Shown one piece after another: positions 1 through 10,800 of a stretch of 64,000 nucleotides of DNA; position 1 is the stretch's first letter, and every line of letters starts with the position of its first letter. Source of the DNA: Capra hircus (lineage: Eukaryota; Chordata; Mammalia; Artiodactyla; Bovidae); the NCBI RefSeq assembly GCF_001704415.2, contig NC_030821.1:34331210-34395209 (forward strand). The letters are read 5' to 3'. Made by a program: the position numbers and the translations under genes. The notes below the pieces were generated by a model, which ran no database searches, was not told the origin of the DNA, and saw only the letters and a program-made list of their open reading frames with translations.

Positions 1-60
1 CCATGATCTGGCAAGTGCTTATCAAGGTGGAGCTCTGTCATTAGAAGCCCTGAGTGGTTA

Positions 61-80
61 CAGCGCCCCCTGCTGGCTGC
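61..80 (-). promoter_or_regulatory. CTCF-like binding motif
   Basis: The plus strand reads CAGCGCCCCCTGCTGGCTGC, which on the minus strand gives a core CCAGCAGGGGGCGCTG. This is very close to the established vertebrate CTCF consensus. It sits in unique sequence just left of the first SINE. Occupancy cannot be judged from sequence. Confidence 0.6.
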
Positions 81-124
81 ACTGCACATGTCACCTGAGA
101 AATAGAACACGTTCCATTAAGCTA

Positions 125-400
125 AGCTACTGCGGAGAAGGCACTGGCGACCCACTCCAGTACTCTTGCCTGGAAACTGCCATGGACGGAGGAGCTTAGT
201 GGGCTGCAGTCCATGGGGTCGCTAAGAGTCGGACACGACTGAGCGACTTCACTTTCACTTTTCACTTTCATGCATTGGAGAAGGAAATGGCAACCCACTC
301 CACTGTTCTTGCCTGGAGACTCCCAAGGAGGGGGGGGAGCCTGGTGGGGTGCCGTCTATGGGGTCGAACAGAGTCGGACACGACTGACGTGACTTAGCAG
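125..400 (+). mobile_element. BovA2 SINE with target-site duplication
   Basis: Two Bov-A monomers are joined by the CACTTTCA-rich linker. The order starts GGAGAAGGCACTGG and ends GACTTAGCAG, the plus orientation of BovA2. Perfect 10-bp target-site duplications CATTAAGCTA lie at 115-124 and 401-410. It is full length and little diverged, so young. Confidence 0.93.
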
Positions 401-410
401 CATTAAGCTA

Positions 411-1468
411 CTGAGACCAAGGCGGGATTGTAATTGTACTGTAACCTAATCCCTTCTAGGTCCACAGGGATCAATGTTAGGATCTTTTTTTTTTTTTTTT
501 TTTTTTTCATTTCTGCCTTGGCTCTCTCCCCTTGTGCCACCCTCTCACACCAAATTATCACTTGGAAATGCGTTGACATCTTGGCTGTCATTTCCTTGCT
601 ATGTGATCTTTAGAAAATTAATCTGCCATTCAAAACCTGTTTCTCTACCTGGAAAATGGGGCTAATAACATTACCTACCTCATAGGGTTGTTATGATAAT
701 GCCTGTAAAGCACTTAGCGCAGTGACTGGCCTGGAGAAATCACTCAATAACCATTCATTAAAAAGGAAGCGTGGGTGGGTGAATAATTTCCAAAAGGGTT
801 CCAGTGAGGAATGAGAATATTCCTCAGAGGATGGAAGGATTGTATCTGAATGTCAACTCCTGGGACTAGGGGAGGAACTCAGTGAGCTGTGAGGGTTAGG
901 GAGAACAGGCTGAGAAGCTCATGAGTTTGGGGAAACATAAACGGACATGTCTGAGTAGATTGGAGGATATGATTAGGGAGACATGGAAAGACAGATTAGA
1001 ACAGTAAGTTGAACTTGGACACTCGATCCAGACCCAGAAGCCAGACCAAGAAGTTTGGGTTTTGTCTCACATTCTACTTATTCAGTAAAATAGGGCACCT
1101 TGTCTTACTTCTTATGAAAAATGTTTTAACTCAAAGTACATTTTCCTAATAAACCCAGATACAATCATGAAAAAACATCTGTTTTTCCCCTCATATTGTT
1201 CAGGAGCAAATCCCAGTTTGATTTTCTATTCAGAAGCTTGTTCAGTCCTAATGTAAAAAAAAACATAATGGCACTCAAGTGGTACATGAAACTATTTCAA
1301 AGGAATTTTCATTTAAAAAGTGTTTAAGGAAGCCCCTTATGAGCCCCAAAGACACCAAAGGTAAGTGAATTCTTAGGCTTTTCTTCCATTTTCCTTCCAA
1401 GATAAAAGCTTTTCTAAAAGAGTAAGTTGGAATGTGAGGCTTATTTTAATCTAATGGCTGGAGATAAT
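411..1468. other. Intergenic, mostly unique
   Basis: No gene is visible. A T23 run lies at 485-507, and a MIR is listed separately at 601-760. The block at 760-1300 may be very old L2 but I cannot align it convincingly. Confidence 0.5.
601..760 (+). repeat. MIR SINE remnant
   Basis: It contains the MIR core order: a 'tgtgatctt..aaa' block, CTGTTTCTCTACCTGGAAAA, then TACCTACCTCATAGGGTTGT and a 'gcacttagcgcagtg' end. Ancient mammalian SINE, plus strand. Confidence 0.75.
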
Positions 1469-1545
1469 GAAGGACAGGGACGCCTGGCGTGCTGCAGTCT
1501 ATGGTGTCACCAAGAGTCGGACACGACTGAGCGATTGAACAGCAG
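1469..1545 (+). mobile_element. BovB LINE 3' tip
   Basis: A short 5'-truncated piece holding the BovB end: GACAGGGACGCCTGGCGTGC, then AAGAGTCGGACACGACTGAG and GCGATTGAACAG. About 75 bp. Confidence 0.8.
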
Positions 1546-2454
1546 AAGTCATTTAGAGTTAGTGAAACTTCTGAACTTTTCAGGATTTTTAAAGTTATCT
1601 TAATAATTTCTAGAATAAGACATTAAATCATAGATTGTCAAGGTGTTTGCCAGGTAGACACTTTAATGAACAGATAGTCACTGGTAATGCGTCTTAATGT
1701 AAATGTAGTCTGTTACAGTGACTTAAAGAATGACTGGAAAAGTTCCTTCTCCCTTTAAATGCAATCATACATACAATTAGTCAGTAACAGGCACAAAGCT
1801 GAATGAGATGGACTCCCCCTTCTCCAAGAGATCATAGTCCAATGTAAGCAGATGACAATATGCTTCAAGAGGCTACAACAGAAGTAAAACCAGAGTCTTA
1901 TCAACAGAATACCTAAGAAACTATCTCCTTAGTTCTTATATAGGGTTACTTTGTGTAATAAATTTCACTTGATAACAGTAGAAGGTCCTGTTACTATTCA
2001 ATCTAAGATGCAATTTCACTCTCATTGATTCCAAATTAGCAGATTCCAAACACATTAAAATCTCAATGTGTGTAATATATTACACCCATCTTCTTCCAAA
2101 ATTTTCCCAAAAGAAAGTATCTTTTGCTCCAAATCTACCTCTTTGCCCTTTCCTTTCTTGAAACCCTGATGCTGAAACCTTTGGAGGAAAGTAAGCATCC
2201 GCTTACATGTCACTAGGCTGAGAGGATCTTGGTGATGAGCATTGGAGATTTAGTTGTTTTTTGTTTTTTGTTTTTTTTTTAACTTCCTAGGCCTTCAGAC
2301 ATACTAATAAAAAGTAAGAAAGAAAATGACCAGGTGAATGAATAAATGAGTGAATGAGTACATGAGTGAAAGGATCTTTTAAGAAAAAAGAGCTTTGTCC
2401 AGAGAACAGTCATTCTGTTGAAGAAATTTCATTTAAGAACATAATGTAATCATA
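1546..2454. other. Intergenic, no gene seen
   Basis: AT-rich. A faint L2-like stretch near 1790-1880 (word order 'acaggcacaaagctgaatgagatg ... agatcatagtccaatgt') is possible. The rest is unassigned, including the T-rich run near 2257-2280. Confidence 0.4.
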
Positions 2455-2570
2455 ACAGATAATTACTGAATGCTCACCATGTGCTACATTTTGTTCTGAG
2501 TGCTTTGTATTTGTTCATTTAATCCTCATTGAACAAGGGATTGTCTTTATTAAATAAGAAAAATGGACTC
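2455..2570 (+). repeat. MIR SINE remnant
   Basis: It follows the MIR 5'/core word order: TACTGAATGCTCACCATGTG, then TGTTCTGAGTGCTTTGTAT and TTCATTTAATCCTCATTGAA. Confidence 0.75.
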
Positions 2571-3090
2571 AGGTTACATAATGTAGGGAGCTGGAACATG
2601 TTTAAAAGTTCTTCACTTGGGTACGTGGTCTCATAGGGGCTTTTGGGAATCTACACCTAAATTCACATGATAATTTATATATATATATATATGTATGTAT
2701 GTGTGTGTGTATGTATTTTAGGCAAGATGGGTCATATTTGATTCAGATACCCAAAGTGGACACGCCCTCTCCTCCAAAGTTAAAATATTTTATATTTTTT
2801 AGTCTCAACTTAGATATTAATCTTTAAGGAATGAAGGAGTCACACTAAACTGACTATAAATCTAGTAGTAATATTTTAAAATAAGAGTTTTCCACGCTCC
2901 AACTCAATTTCCTCCAGGTTCTCTCTTAAAAATAAATGAACACGCAAAAAGACCTTTAGAGCAACTAATTCCACCAAACTTCCTAAATGTCCATCAGACA
3001 TTTCCATAAAAGAGACAGAATTAATAATAAAACCAGGAAAGCTCAACAGTGACCACTTGTTTGCCATCTCACAGCATTTTCTAGGGTCTC
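2571..3090. other. Intergenic with microsatellite
   Basis: A (TA)n/(TATG)n/(TG)n compound microsatellite lies at about 2675-2715. The remainder is AT-rich and unassigned. Confidence 0.5.
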
Positions 3091-3840
3091 CTTTATCTTG
3101 GGGGTGGCACTAGATACACTCCCCACCTGCCTGGAAATCGGGCCCCTCCTCCCCCTCCTAACTCTGCTCCTGTCTCCCATTCTTGGTTGGCTTCTCCTTG
3201 ACTGGTGGGCAGTCCCCAAATCTCATTCCTCAAGGCTCTGCTGTTCCTTCTTCTCATACTTTGTCAAAGTTGTCATTCTGTCTCATCACTTCAGCATGAA
3301 CCTCTAACCAGGCGACTCCCGTCTTTGTAATTCATGACCTTCCTCCGAAGGGCTAGTTGCACCTCGGACATTTCCACTGGATGTCTTGTTGTCCTCTCAA
3401 ATTCAGTGCATCTGAAAGTTAACTCAGCATCTTCTCCATCAGCTCCATCAGACTGACTCTATTAACTGTCCTCTAGTTCCATCAGTGATACCACCATGAT
3501 TAAGAGGGTCTGTGTTTAAAATCAATTCACCACTGGGTGTGACTTTTTCTCTCATTACCCTGTAGCCAAGATCTGCCTTTCACAATATTTGCTTCCTCTG
3601 CCCCTTCCTTTTAATTCCTTCTGCACACATCTTAACCTAGAACTTCCTCATGACTTCCTCCTCCCAAACACCACTGGTCTCTTGGATTTGTAGGTATCTT
3701 TCTCTCTGCACTTATTCCCTATGCATTGTTTGGGAGTTAACTCAAGTCGAATCTCTTCCACAAAGCCTTCTCTAGGAACTCTGCAATGACAGCTTTCTTC
3801 ACCAAGTGAACAAACTACTTATTTGACGCTCACCAAAAAG
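3090..3840 (+). repeat. L2 LINE remnant
   Basis: Pyrimidine-rich sequence with the familiar L2 3' order: a block near CTTCTTCTCATAC, then CTCTCTGCACTTATTCCCTA, then CACAAAGCCTTCTCTAGGAAC. Strongly diverged, so boundaries are approximate. Confidence 0.45.
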
Positions 3841-3884
3841 ATTAACAGAGTTTAGGAAAGGATGGGATAACCTTGTATGACCCC

Positions 3885-3990
3885 CTATTTGGGAGAAACT
3901 GAAGTCAGAAAATTTTCTGTGACCTGCCCAAGGTCATACCACTAATCTGTGACAGAGAAGTCCTGCAAACAAGGACTCCTTTTTCCTAGA
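3885..3990 (+). repeat. MIR remnant
   Basis: It contains GGGAGAAACTGAAG, TGACCTGCCCAAGGTCATAC and a TCTGTGACAGAG block, typical of the MIR 3' half. Confidence 0.7.
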
Positions 3991-4090
3991 TAGGGCAGGT
4001 TACCGTTTCAGGTACAAGGCTCTCACTCTTTGGAAGATGAAAGCATGCCTTTTGCTTCTTTGCAGCCTCCTAAATGTCCAGCCCAGTATT

Positions 4091-4302
4091 GAAAGTAAGT
4101 GTTAGTTGCTCAGTCACGTCTGACTCTTTGCAACCCCATGGACTATAGCCTGCCAGGCTCCTCTGTCCATGGAATTCCCCAGGCAAGAGTACTAGAGTGG
4201 GTTACCATTCCCTTCTCCAGGAAATCTTCCTGACCCAGGGATTGAACCCAGGTTTCCTGCATTGTAGGCAGATTCTTCATCATCAGAGCCACCAGGGAAG
4301 CC
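4091..4302 (-). mobile_element. Bov-tA SINE inside an old L2/MIR
   Basis: Minus-strand Bov-tA: the Bov-A half reads GTTGCTCAGTCACGTCTGAC on plus, and the tRNA-Glu head ends in CCACCAGGGAAGCCC. Imperfect 12-bp target duplications (CAGCCCAGTATT at 4079-4090, CAGCACAGTATT at 4303-4314) split an older L2/MIR 3' end that continues as TAGGTGCACAGTAAATACTC. Confidence 0.92.
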
Positions 4303-4338
4303 CAGCACAGTATTAGGTGCACAGTAAATACTCAACAA

Positions 4339-5330
4339 ATGGAAATAAGATGGAAGGAGAAAGAGATAAAAAGTGGGAAAGAGGAAGTGAGAGAACACTG
4401 TCTGGCTAAACTGGGAAAGTTAAGACATCCACATAGATCTTGGGCTGGCTGGGCGGCCAAGACCCACCACCATGCCAGCCCTCTCCTGAGAAGAGGAGAG
4501 AAAGCCAGCACCTGGATCCTCCCTGGAGACCACAGGGACACCCTGTCCCGGCCTCCGAGTGGCCGCCCGCCTCCACCCGCACTGAGGGACTTTCCCCAAC
4601 CTCCAGCTCCCTGTGTGGCTGGTGACTCAAAACTACTCCTGTTGTCCAAGGTATCGTTTGTGAAGTGCTTTCTTGGAAGAGAAAATGTTTGGGGCAGCAG
4701 GGAGGGAAGCTCCCTGACCTGGAGCCACAAGGAAGCCTGTTGTGTACGGTGTGAGAACACAGGCTGCTTATTGCCCTCTCTTCCCCTCGCCTGTTTATTT
4801 AAAGCTCCCACCGCCACTGGAGGGGGTGTGGTGTGTGTGTGTGCACGCGGGCCCAGGACGTCAGGCAGGAGGGTCGGGGCACAGGCCTGTCACTGCCTGC
4901 GGGACCGCTGTCCTCACGAGCACAGGCCTCGGGGCCCGGGAACCAGGGAGTCCGGCCAGGACAGTGGGAGGCATTGGGAAAGAGCTGTTATTGTGTCTTT
5001 GGCAATCCTATAATTACTGTGCTTGCTGTTGTGATTTCTGTCTCTATTGCCATTGCTCTCGGTAAATCTGTTCCCACTTGTGTCTTCCCCAGAGAGACCT
5101 TTTTTCAAAAAATGTATTAGATAGCTGGGCTGCCTGGTTGACTCGGCAAAGAACCTTGGGGGATCGGAGGGGCTGGTCTCCCTGGGGTGGCTCAGGAGAT
5201 GGTGGAGAAGACGGACGCCCCCAGGGGAGACCTGCATTCCTCAGCAAGGCCCGGACTTCCCTGCTGCCCTCCCCGCCCACTGTCCTTTTGCTCAACCAGC
5301 ACCTCAATCAGTGGATCAACTGACTGAGTT
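4339..5330. other. GC-rich unique block, function unknown
   Basis: This block (about 4440-5300) is clearly GC-richer than its surroundings and has local clusters of CpG, notably 4540-4580 and 4840-4940. It lacks recognisable repeats. Open frames occur on both strands (224 codons at 4339-5013 plus; 161 codons at 4332-4817 minus). They overlap each other, lack any recognisable domain, and the plus one starts inside the old L2/MIR. I treat them as chance openness in GC-rich DNA. A regulatory element or a noncoding transcript start is possible. Confidence 0.5.
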
Positions 5331-6084
5331 GATCAAGCAGTGGATTCACTGTCACGGACATCCTGTAGGCAGAGGGTGTCCCAGTGCACTCAGAACCCTC
5401 CCCACTGCCCTCTGCATGTTAGCATCTGCTCCATCAAGAGGTGAGAAGGAGGAGGGAAGGGGGACCAGAGTCTCTATGCTCACAGCAGAGGGGCGCAAGC
5501 ATCCCACCTCATACATCTTAGGACAAAGGGTAAGGCTACAGAGATGTCTGCGACAGACAGACTGTTCTCTCACTGTTGGGGTCTTCTGCACACACACAAA
5601 TCACGGCCCAGGTCTATCTAATCCTCACCTGGGTTCCTTCCCGGGGCATCTCTGTTTGCCAGGGGTAAACATGAGTGAGGCTGGGCTTCACTTTCATCTC
5701 ATTTTTCTTTTCTGTTCCCCCAAGAGAATCTCCGAAGGCAAGCAGGATTGAGGCTTTTTAGAGTTAAGAAAATTGTCTTAATGATGACCATGGTGTGTTT
5801 TCCAGACCAGGGAGAGAAAAAGAATCTTATGCTTAGATCTACAAAGGCGATATGATTTCACAGTAGTGAGCAGATATTCCATTACAGCCATGCTCCACCT
5901 CAATTTTTTCTCATCAATTGAGAGCCAAATTCTGTTTTTCAGCTCTTATTCTACCAGGGGCTGGTGAGACACTGGTATTTATAAAAAGAGGAGCACTCTC
6001 ATTAAAATAACTATTAGGTATTTGTAAATTTAGCACCAACCTTTTCCCCATTAAGAATAACAATACAATGAATATATTCTTATA
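5331..6084. other. Intergenic, no gene seen
   Basis: Unique or too diverged to classify. The 146-codon frame at 5311-5751 has no recognisable domain or codon pattern. Confidence 0.4.
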
Positions 6085-6480
6085 TCTAGCTTTTTTTGAG
6101 CTGAATTTTTTCCTTGGAATAAAGTCCTAGCATCAGTATTACTGGGTCAAGAGTAGGAACATTTTTATGTCTCCAGATAAACATATATAATAAACATATA
6201 TCTCCTCATATTGCTTTTTGAAAGGCTTGTATGAGATAACAATGCTACCAGGAGAGAATGCACTTATTCATTTTTCTAGAAGGTCACCAGCACCGATCAT
6301 TACCACCTGGTATTAAATGGTATCTCAGGTGCAATGTGTTATTCTCTATCCTTTCTAATATCTAGTGGAAACAGATTTCTACTTTAACTGTTCTTCCTGC
6401 CCAAAGTTGTCTTTGGTTATATGCTCCATTATTTTCCCAAATGAATTCTGGGGAAAATTCCCAGGGCAAGAATCCTAGGT
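6085..6480. repeat. Old L1 (L1M-type) fragment
   Basis: The word order CCTTGGAATAAAGTCCTAGC, TTACTGGGTCAAGAGTAGG and CATATTGCTTTTTGAAAGG resembles the mammalian L1M 3' region. A related fragment is at 14390-14715. Boundaries are uncertain. Confidence 0.5.
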
Positions 6481-6514
6481 TATTTTGATTGGAATTGTGT
6501 TATCTATTAAAATT

Positions 6515-6733
6515 GTTGTTATTGTTGTTTAGTTACTAAGTCATGTCTGATTCTTGTGACTCCATGGCCTGTAACCTGCCAGGCTCCTCTGTCCATGGGA
6601 TTTCCCAAGCAAGAATACTGGAGTGCGTTGCCATCTCCTTTTCCAGGGGATCTTCCCAACCCAGGGATCAAACCGCTATCTCCTGCATTGCAGGCGGATT
6701 CTTTACCACTGAGCCACCTGGGAAGCCCATATG
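6515..6733 (-). mobile_element. Bov-tA SINE
   Basis: Bov-A half then tRNA head ending GAGCCACCTGGGAAGCCC on plus, so minus orientation. Short duplications TTAAAATT at 6507-6514 and 6734-6741 flank it. Confidence 0.92.
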
Positions 6734-6849
6734 TTAAAATTATAAATCCACAAAGTAACTTTAAAAATAATAGACATATAGAAACATTGTATTCCCTTTC
6801 AAAAAGAGTGTCCATTCATTCTGTTGATTTTTTTTCCTACCCTTATTGT

Positions 6850-7280
6850 GTCTGCAGCCATGTTGGCAGTTGTCAAGTGGGATGTGAAAGCCCAGTGCTC
6901 TCCAAGACATGCTCTCCTTTCTGGACTTTCCCAGGAAGACATATTCCAGTGTCCCTGCAGCCATGGGTGGTCATGTGGCAGAACTCTGGGACACTAGAAT
7001 ACGGAGAAAGTGTGTGTCTGGCCTCCAACATTCCTGGTGAGGACCTCCATGTCCACTGCCTCCCCTTCCAGCCAGATGCAAAGGATCCAGGGAGTACCCA
7101 GGACCCCTGAAAGATGGTAGGGTCACTGGGGAGAATCCTGGTTCCCTAATCACCACAGAGACGGCCAACCCGCCAACACTCTGTTGAATCATGATATGTG
7201 GGAAATAAAGTTTTAACTGAGTCCAGCCCACTGAGATTTGGGAATTGTTTGTTTACAACAGCGAAACTTCCTACCTTCCA
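6850..7280 (+). repeat. MaLR (MLT1-type) solo LTR
   Basis: Old LTR of the ERVL-MaLR group. The 3' end carries GGAAATAAAGTTTTAACTGA, CCACTGAGATTTGGGAATTG and TTTGTTTACAACAGC, typical for MLT1-type elements. No internal retroviral genes are attached. Confidence 0.6.
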
Positions 7281-7304
7281 AGCTGAAGCTCAATTTAATT
7301 TAAA

Positions 7305-8156
7305 GACTTGTATTAGTCAAGGTTCTCTGTAGAAACCAAGCCAATGGAACTGTGAGAGAGAAATTTTTTTTAATTGGCTCACACGCTTGTGGGAGCTGGC
7401 AAACGTCAAATCTATAGGGCAGGCTGACAAGCTGGAAATTCAGGTAAGAGTTGACGTTGCAGTTCGGTGTCTGAAATCCACAAAGCAAGCGAACGGGCTG
7501 GAAGCTCAAGCAGCTTACCATGCTGCAGTCGTTTTTTAAAAATAATTTTATTTATTTGTTTATTTTGGTCATGCTGGGTCTTCGTTGCTATGAAGGCTTT
7601 TCTCTAGCTGCAGTGAGAAGGGGTTTTCTCTCGTTGCAGGGAGAGGGCGCTTTTCTCTGGTCGTGGTGCAGCGGGCTTCTCACCGCAGCGGCTTCTTGCT
7701 GTGGGCGCGGGCGCTAGGGTGCACGGGCTTCAGTAGTTGTGGCGCCTGAGTTCCGTTGTTCCGGTTCCCGGGCTCTAGAGCAGAGGACCGACGGTTGTGG
7801 CTCACAGGCTTAGCTGATCCACAGCCTGTGGGATCATCGCAGACCAGGGACAGAGCCCATGTGTCCTGCACTGGCAGGGAGATTCTTTACCGCCGAGCCA
7901 CCAGGGACGCCCCCTGCTGCAGGCTTGAGGCAGGGTTTCTCTTTCTTAGAGAAACCTCAGTCTCTGCTCTAAGGCCTTCATCTGATTGAACAAGGCTCAC
8001 CCAATAAAGAGAGGGTAATCTGTTTCACTCAAAATCCCCTGATTACAATGTTCATCACATCTAACAAATACCTTCACAGCAACTCCGAGACTCGTGTTTG
8101 ACTACACAACTAGGCGTTGTATCCTAGCCAAGTTGACACATAAAATTAGCATTATA
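7305..8156 (-). repeat. ERVL LTR (MLT2-type), split by a SINE
   Basis: The plus strand starts TTGTATTAGTCAAGGTTCTC and ends CCAAGTTGACACATAAAATT. In reverse this is the order of MLT2-type ERVL LTRs. A CHR SINE at 7529-7914 interrupts it. Solo LTR only, no internal genes. Confidence 0.75.
7529..7914 (-). mobile_element. CHR-type tRNA-derived SINE, long copy
   Basis: Minus-strand artiodactyl CHR SINE: an A-rich tail seen as TTTATTTATTTGTTTATTTT, CpG-rich middle, and a tRNA-like head ending GCCACCAGGGACGCCC. Perfect 8-bp duplications TGCTGCAG lie at 7521-7528 and 7915-7922. The high CpG content at 7600-7860 comes from this SINE and does not mark a promoter. Confidence 0.9.
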
Positions 8157-8184
8157 GGGACCAAAGCAATAACATTTAAAAAAA

Positions 8185-8360
8185 AATAAGAAATTGGAGG
8201 CATCATGGTGCAATAAAAAAGCAATCGGAGTTTGCATACAGGCAGAACTATTTAAGTCGCAAGTTCTTATCACTGCCATGCCCCTGACTCTCTCATTTGT
8301 AAAATAAAAATAGTATGACATGTCAGGCAAGTCTGTAGTGAAAACGAAAGGAGACCATGT
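8185..8360 (+). repeat. MIR remnant
   Basis: MIR word order: GAGTTTGCATACAGGCAG, TCTTATCACTGCC, then CTCTCATTTGTAAAATAAAA and ATGTCAGGCAAG. Confidence 0.65.
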
Positions 8361-8734
8361 GCGTCAAGCTGAACCCACAAGGTTTGTCCCATGAGAGCCA
8401 TGATTCTCCTCCCCTCCCGCTCAGACAGGAGGGGTGCCCTCTTTTGCAGCGGCAGCCTTAGAAGGAGAGCCCTGGCGTCAGCCCTCCACAGCCCATTCCT
8501 CAGAGCTGATTCACTGGATTTTCCAACCACTTAGTACACGTAGTCCACTTAGGCTACAAAAGCTACTTCATTATAACATGGGGAATCACAACAACTCAAA
8601 GACAGGAAATCTATTTACAGGTGGGTAAATTATAGGGACAGTAAAATTCATGAGCCCTTTCACTTGACCGGCTTACCAAAAATGTATATAACTCATTTCC
8701 AAAGTCCACCCTGTTTTGCCCACTTTCCACCTGA

Positions 8735-9235
8735 ATTAGATTCCTAGGGTTGCCATAACAAAGCACCACAGGCTGGGTGACTTAAACAGCAGAGACTTAT
8801 TTTCTCATCATTCTGGAGGCTAGAAATCTGAGGTCACGCTGTTGACAGGGTTCGTTTCTTCTGAGGCCCATCCCCTTCACTTGTAGATGAACTGTCTTCT
8901 ACCTGTGTCTTCCCTGGTCTTCCTCCTGGGTGTGTCTGTGTCCTGATCACTATTTTTAAGGACACCAGCCGTAGTCTCATTTTAATTTAATTGCCTCTTT
9001 TTAAAATCTATTTTTAATTGGAAGATAATTGCTTTACAATGTTGTGTGGGTCTCTGCCATACAACATGAATCAGCTGTTAGTATACATACATCCCTTTCC
9101 TTTGGAGCCTCCCTCCCGCCATCGCACCCAAGACCACTATCTCCAAATACAGTCACGTTTTGAGGTACTGGGGGTAGGACTTCAACATGTGAATTTGGGT
9201 GAGGAGGGTGGGCATAATTTAGCCCCTAACTTACC
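8735..9235 (-). repeat. MLT1A-type LTR, split by an L1 tip
   Basis: Plus reads CCTAGGGTTGCCATAACAAA, then TTCTGGAGGCTAGAAATCTG, and further right CTCCAAATACAGTCACGTTT. This is an MLT1A-type LTR in minus orientation. It is interrupted by an L1 3' end at about 9001-9121. Confidence 0.75.
9001..9121 (-). mobile_element. Ruminant L1 3' tip
   Basis: The plus strand shows TTTTTAATTGGAAGATAATT and GCTTTACAATGTTG, the reverse of the ruminant L1 3' end. 5' truncated, within the MLT1A-type LTR. Confidence 0.75.
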
Positions 9236-10400
9236 CACTACCTCCATCCCAAGCACTCTCCCATGGTAATCCACCCAAACTTATCAGCCTTTGCCGTTAG
9301 CCCCTGGCTTAAAGGGACAGAATATGACCTCGCCTGCTACCTAGTCAGACCATAAGAAGTGAAGAAAGATTAGAAGGGACACACACACATACTTTGTGAT
9401 CTGTGTTCCACACTGCAAAAACAGAGCACAACTTTGACCGTGGAACTGAGTCCTCTAGGAACTGAATTGGTGACCTTGTTCACAGGATTAGCTAACTACC
9501 CACAAATGGAAAGGGAGCCTATTGCAAAATAATCACAACAGGTCAGGGTATTCCTCTTAACCTCTTTACCTAGAAACACCAACCATATCGCCTTTTACTA
9601 GGAATAACCAATATCTAAATTAAATGACTCTGAAGTACATGAACTATATCAATAACAAACATGTATATTTCAGATGAAAGAAGCATAAGCACTTAATTAT
9701 CACCAATAAAAAAAAAAAAGCAAAGGAAAAAGCATCTCAAGGCTCTGCTAACAAAGAGGCAGGCACCACTCCACATTTTGAACAGGTTTCTAAATCAAAA
9801 AGGGCAGTAAATCATGTTACTTATCATTTAAAAATAACTAGGTTTTAAGAAATGAAATTAGACAAGTGATTAATGTGTCAACTTCAGCCAGAGTTCCTTT
9901 GATAGTTGGAAGAAAATAAAAGCCAGCCAAGAAATAAACATTTCGATTCAGGTGCTTTGCAATCTGTGCTCCAAATGTTTCCCCTGGGCTCGTGAAGAGG
10001 TGGCTTGCTCCGCGTACACAGCAGCCAGACTGCCGGCACCAGGGAACTATCTTCAGAATGCGAGTATCGGCACAAAAGAGGCGAAGCCACAAAGCACAGT
10101 AGTTAGAAGTCCATTTGAGAGAAGTGGTCTTGATGGTCAGGGGGCTGGAGGGGCATGCCGCTGCCTAAAGGGGACGAGTGGCCAAGGAGCTGTGGAGAGA
10201 CGTTCCAGGTTTTTTTCTTGCTATTTCCATTTATATTGGGAACTCAGTATGGGGTAGTGTCTTCCATACTGAAACTGAAATATGCTTATGATACAGTCAG
10301 AAATAAATGTATATAGGTGACAGGACAGTGTGCACAAAGGGACAGAGAGAGTGAGATAGAGAGAGAAGTGCATGGTAGGTTAGAGCAAACACCCTAGGAG
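9236..10400. other. Intergenic, no gene seen
   Basis: An A-run lies near 9708-9720. The remainder is unassigned unique sequence. The overlapping short frames at 9838-10257 on both strands have no recognisable content. Confidence 0.4.
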
Positions 10401-10610
10401 CCCCTCTGAGAGTGAAAGTGTTAGGCACTCAGTTGTGTCCGACTCTGTGCAACCGCATGGACTGTAGATTGCCAGGCTCCTCTGTCCGTGGGATTCTCCT
10501 GGAGTGGGTTGCCATTCCATTCTCCAGGGGAATCTTCCCGACCCAGGGATTGAACCAGGGTCTCTGGCACTGCAGGCAGATTCTTTACCATCTGAGCCAC
10601 CAGAGAATCC
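10401..10610 (-). mobile_element. Bov-tA SINE with small internal deletion
   Basis: Bov-A half followed by the tRNA head, minus orientation. The usual CAGGCAAGAATACTGG segment is missing between GGGATTCTCC and TGGAGTGGGTTGCC. AGGAGCC words flank it on both sides and may be the target duplication. Confidence 0.88.
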
Positions 10611-10654
10611 TCCAGGAGCCTCACCAATTGAGCCCAAATCCACACGCAGGTACT

Positions 10655-10800
10655 TACGGGCTGTGTGGCTTTGACCACTTTAACTCTGGATGCCTCAGTT
10701 TTTCCATCTGCAAAATGGAAGTGATATAAACAATACCTACACCATTGGACTATTATGAGTCCAATAATAGTGTGTTAACACATGTCAAGCACAAAGATTC
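10655..10800 (+). repeat. MIR remnant
   Basis: TGTGTGGCTTTGACCACTTT, then TTTTTCCATCTGCAAAATGG and a TATTATGAG block follow the MIR core order. Confidence 0.7.

Noticed and set aside
403..591. Lysine-rich small protein
   Set aside because: Translation of an antisense T23 homopolymer.
4339..5013. 224-codon plus-strand open frame as a novel gene
   Set aside because: It begins inside an old repeat, overlaps long open frames on the other strand, has no recognisable domain, and lies in GC-rich DNA where stops are scarce.
6556..7110. 184-codon plus-strand frame
   Set aside because: It runs across a Bov-tA SINE (antisense) into an old LTR, so it is a chance fusion of repeats.
7600..7860. CpG island promoter
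   Set aside because: The CpG density comes from a CHR SINE with clear target duplications.
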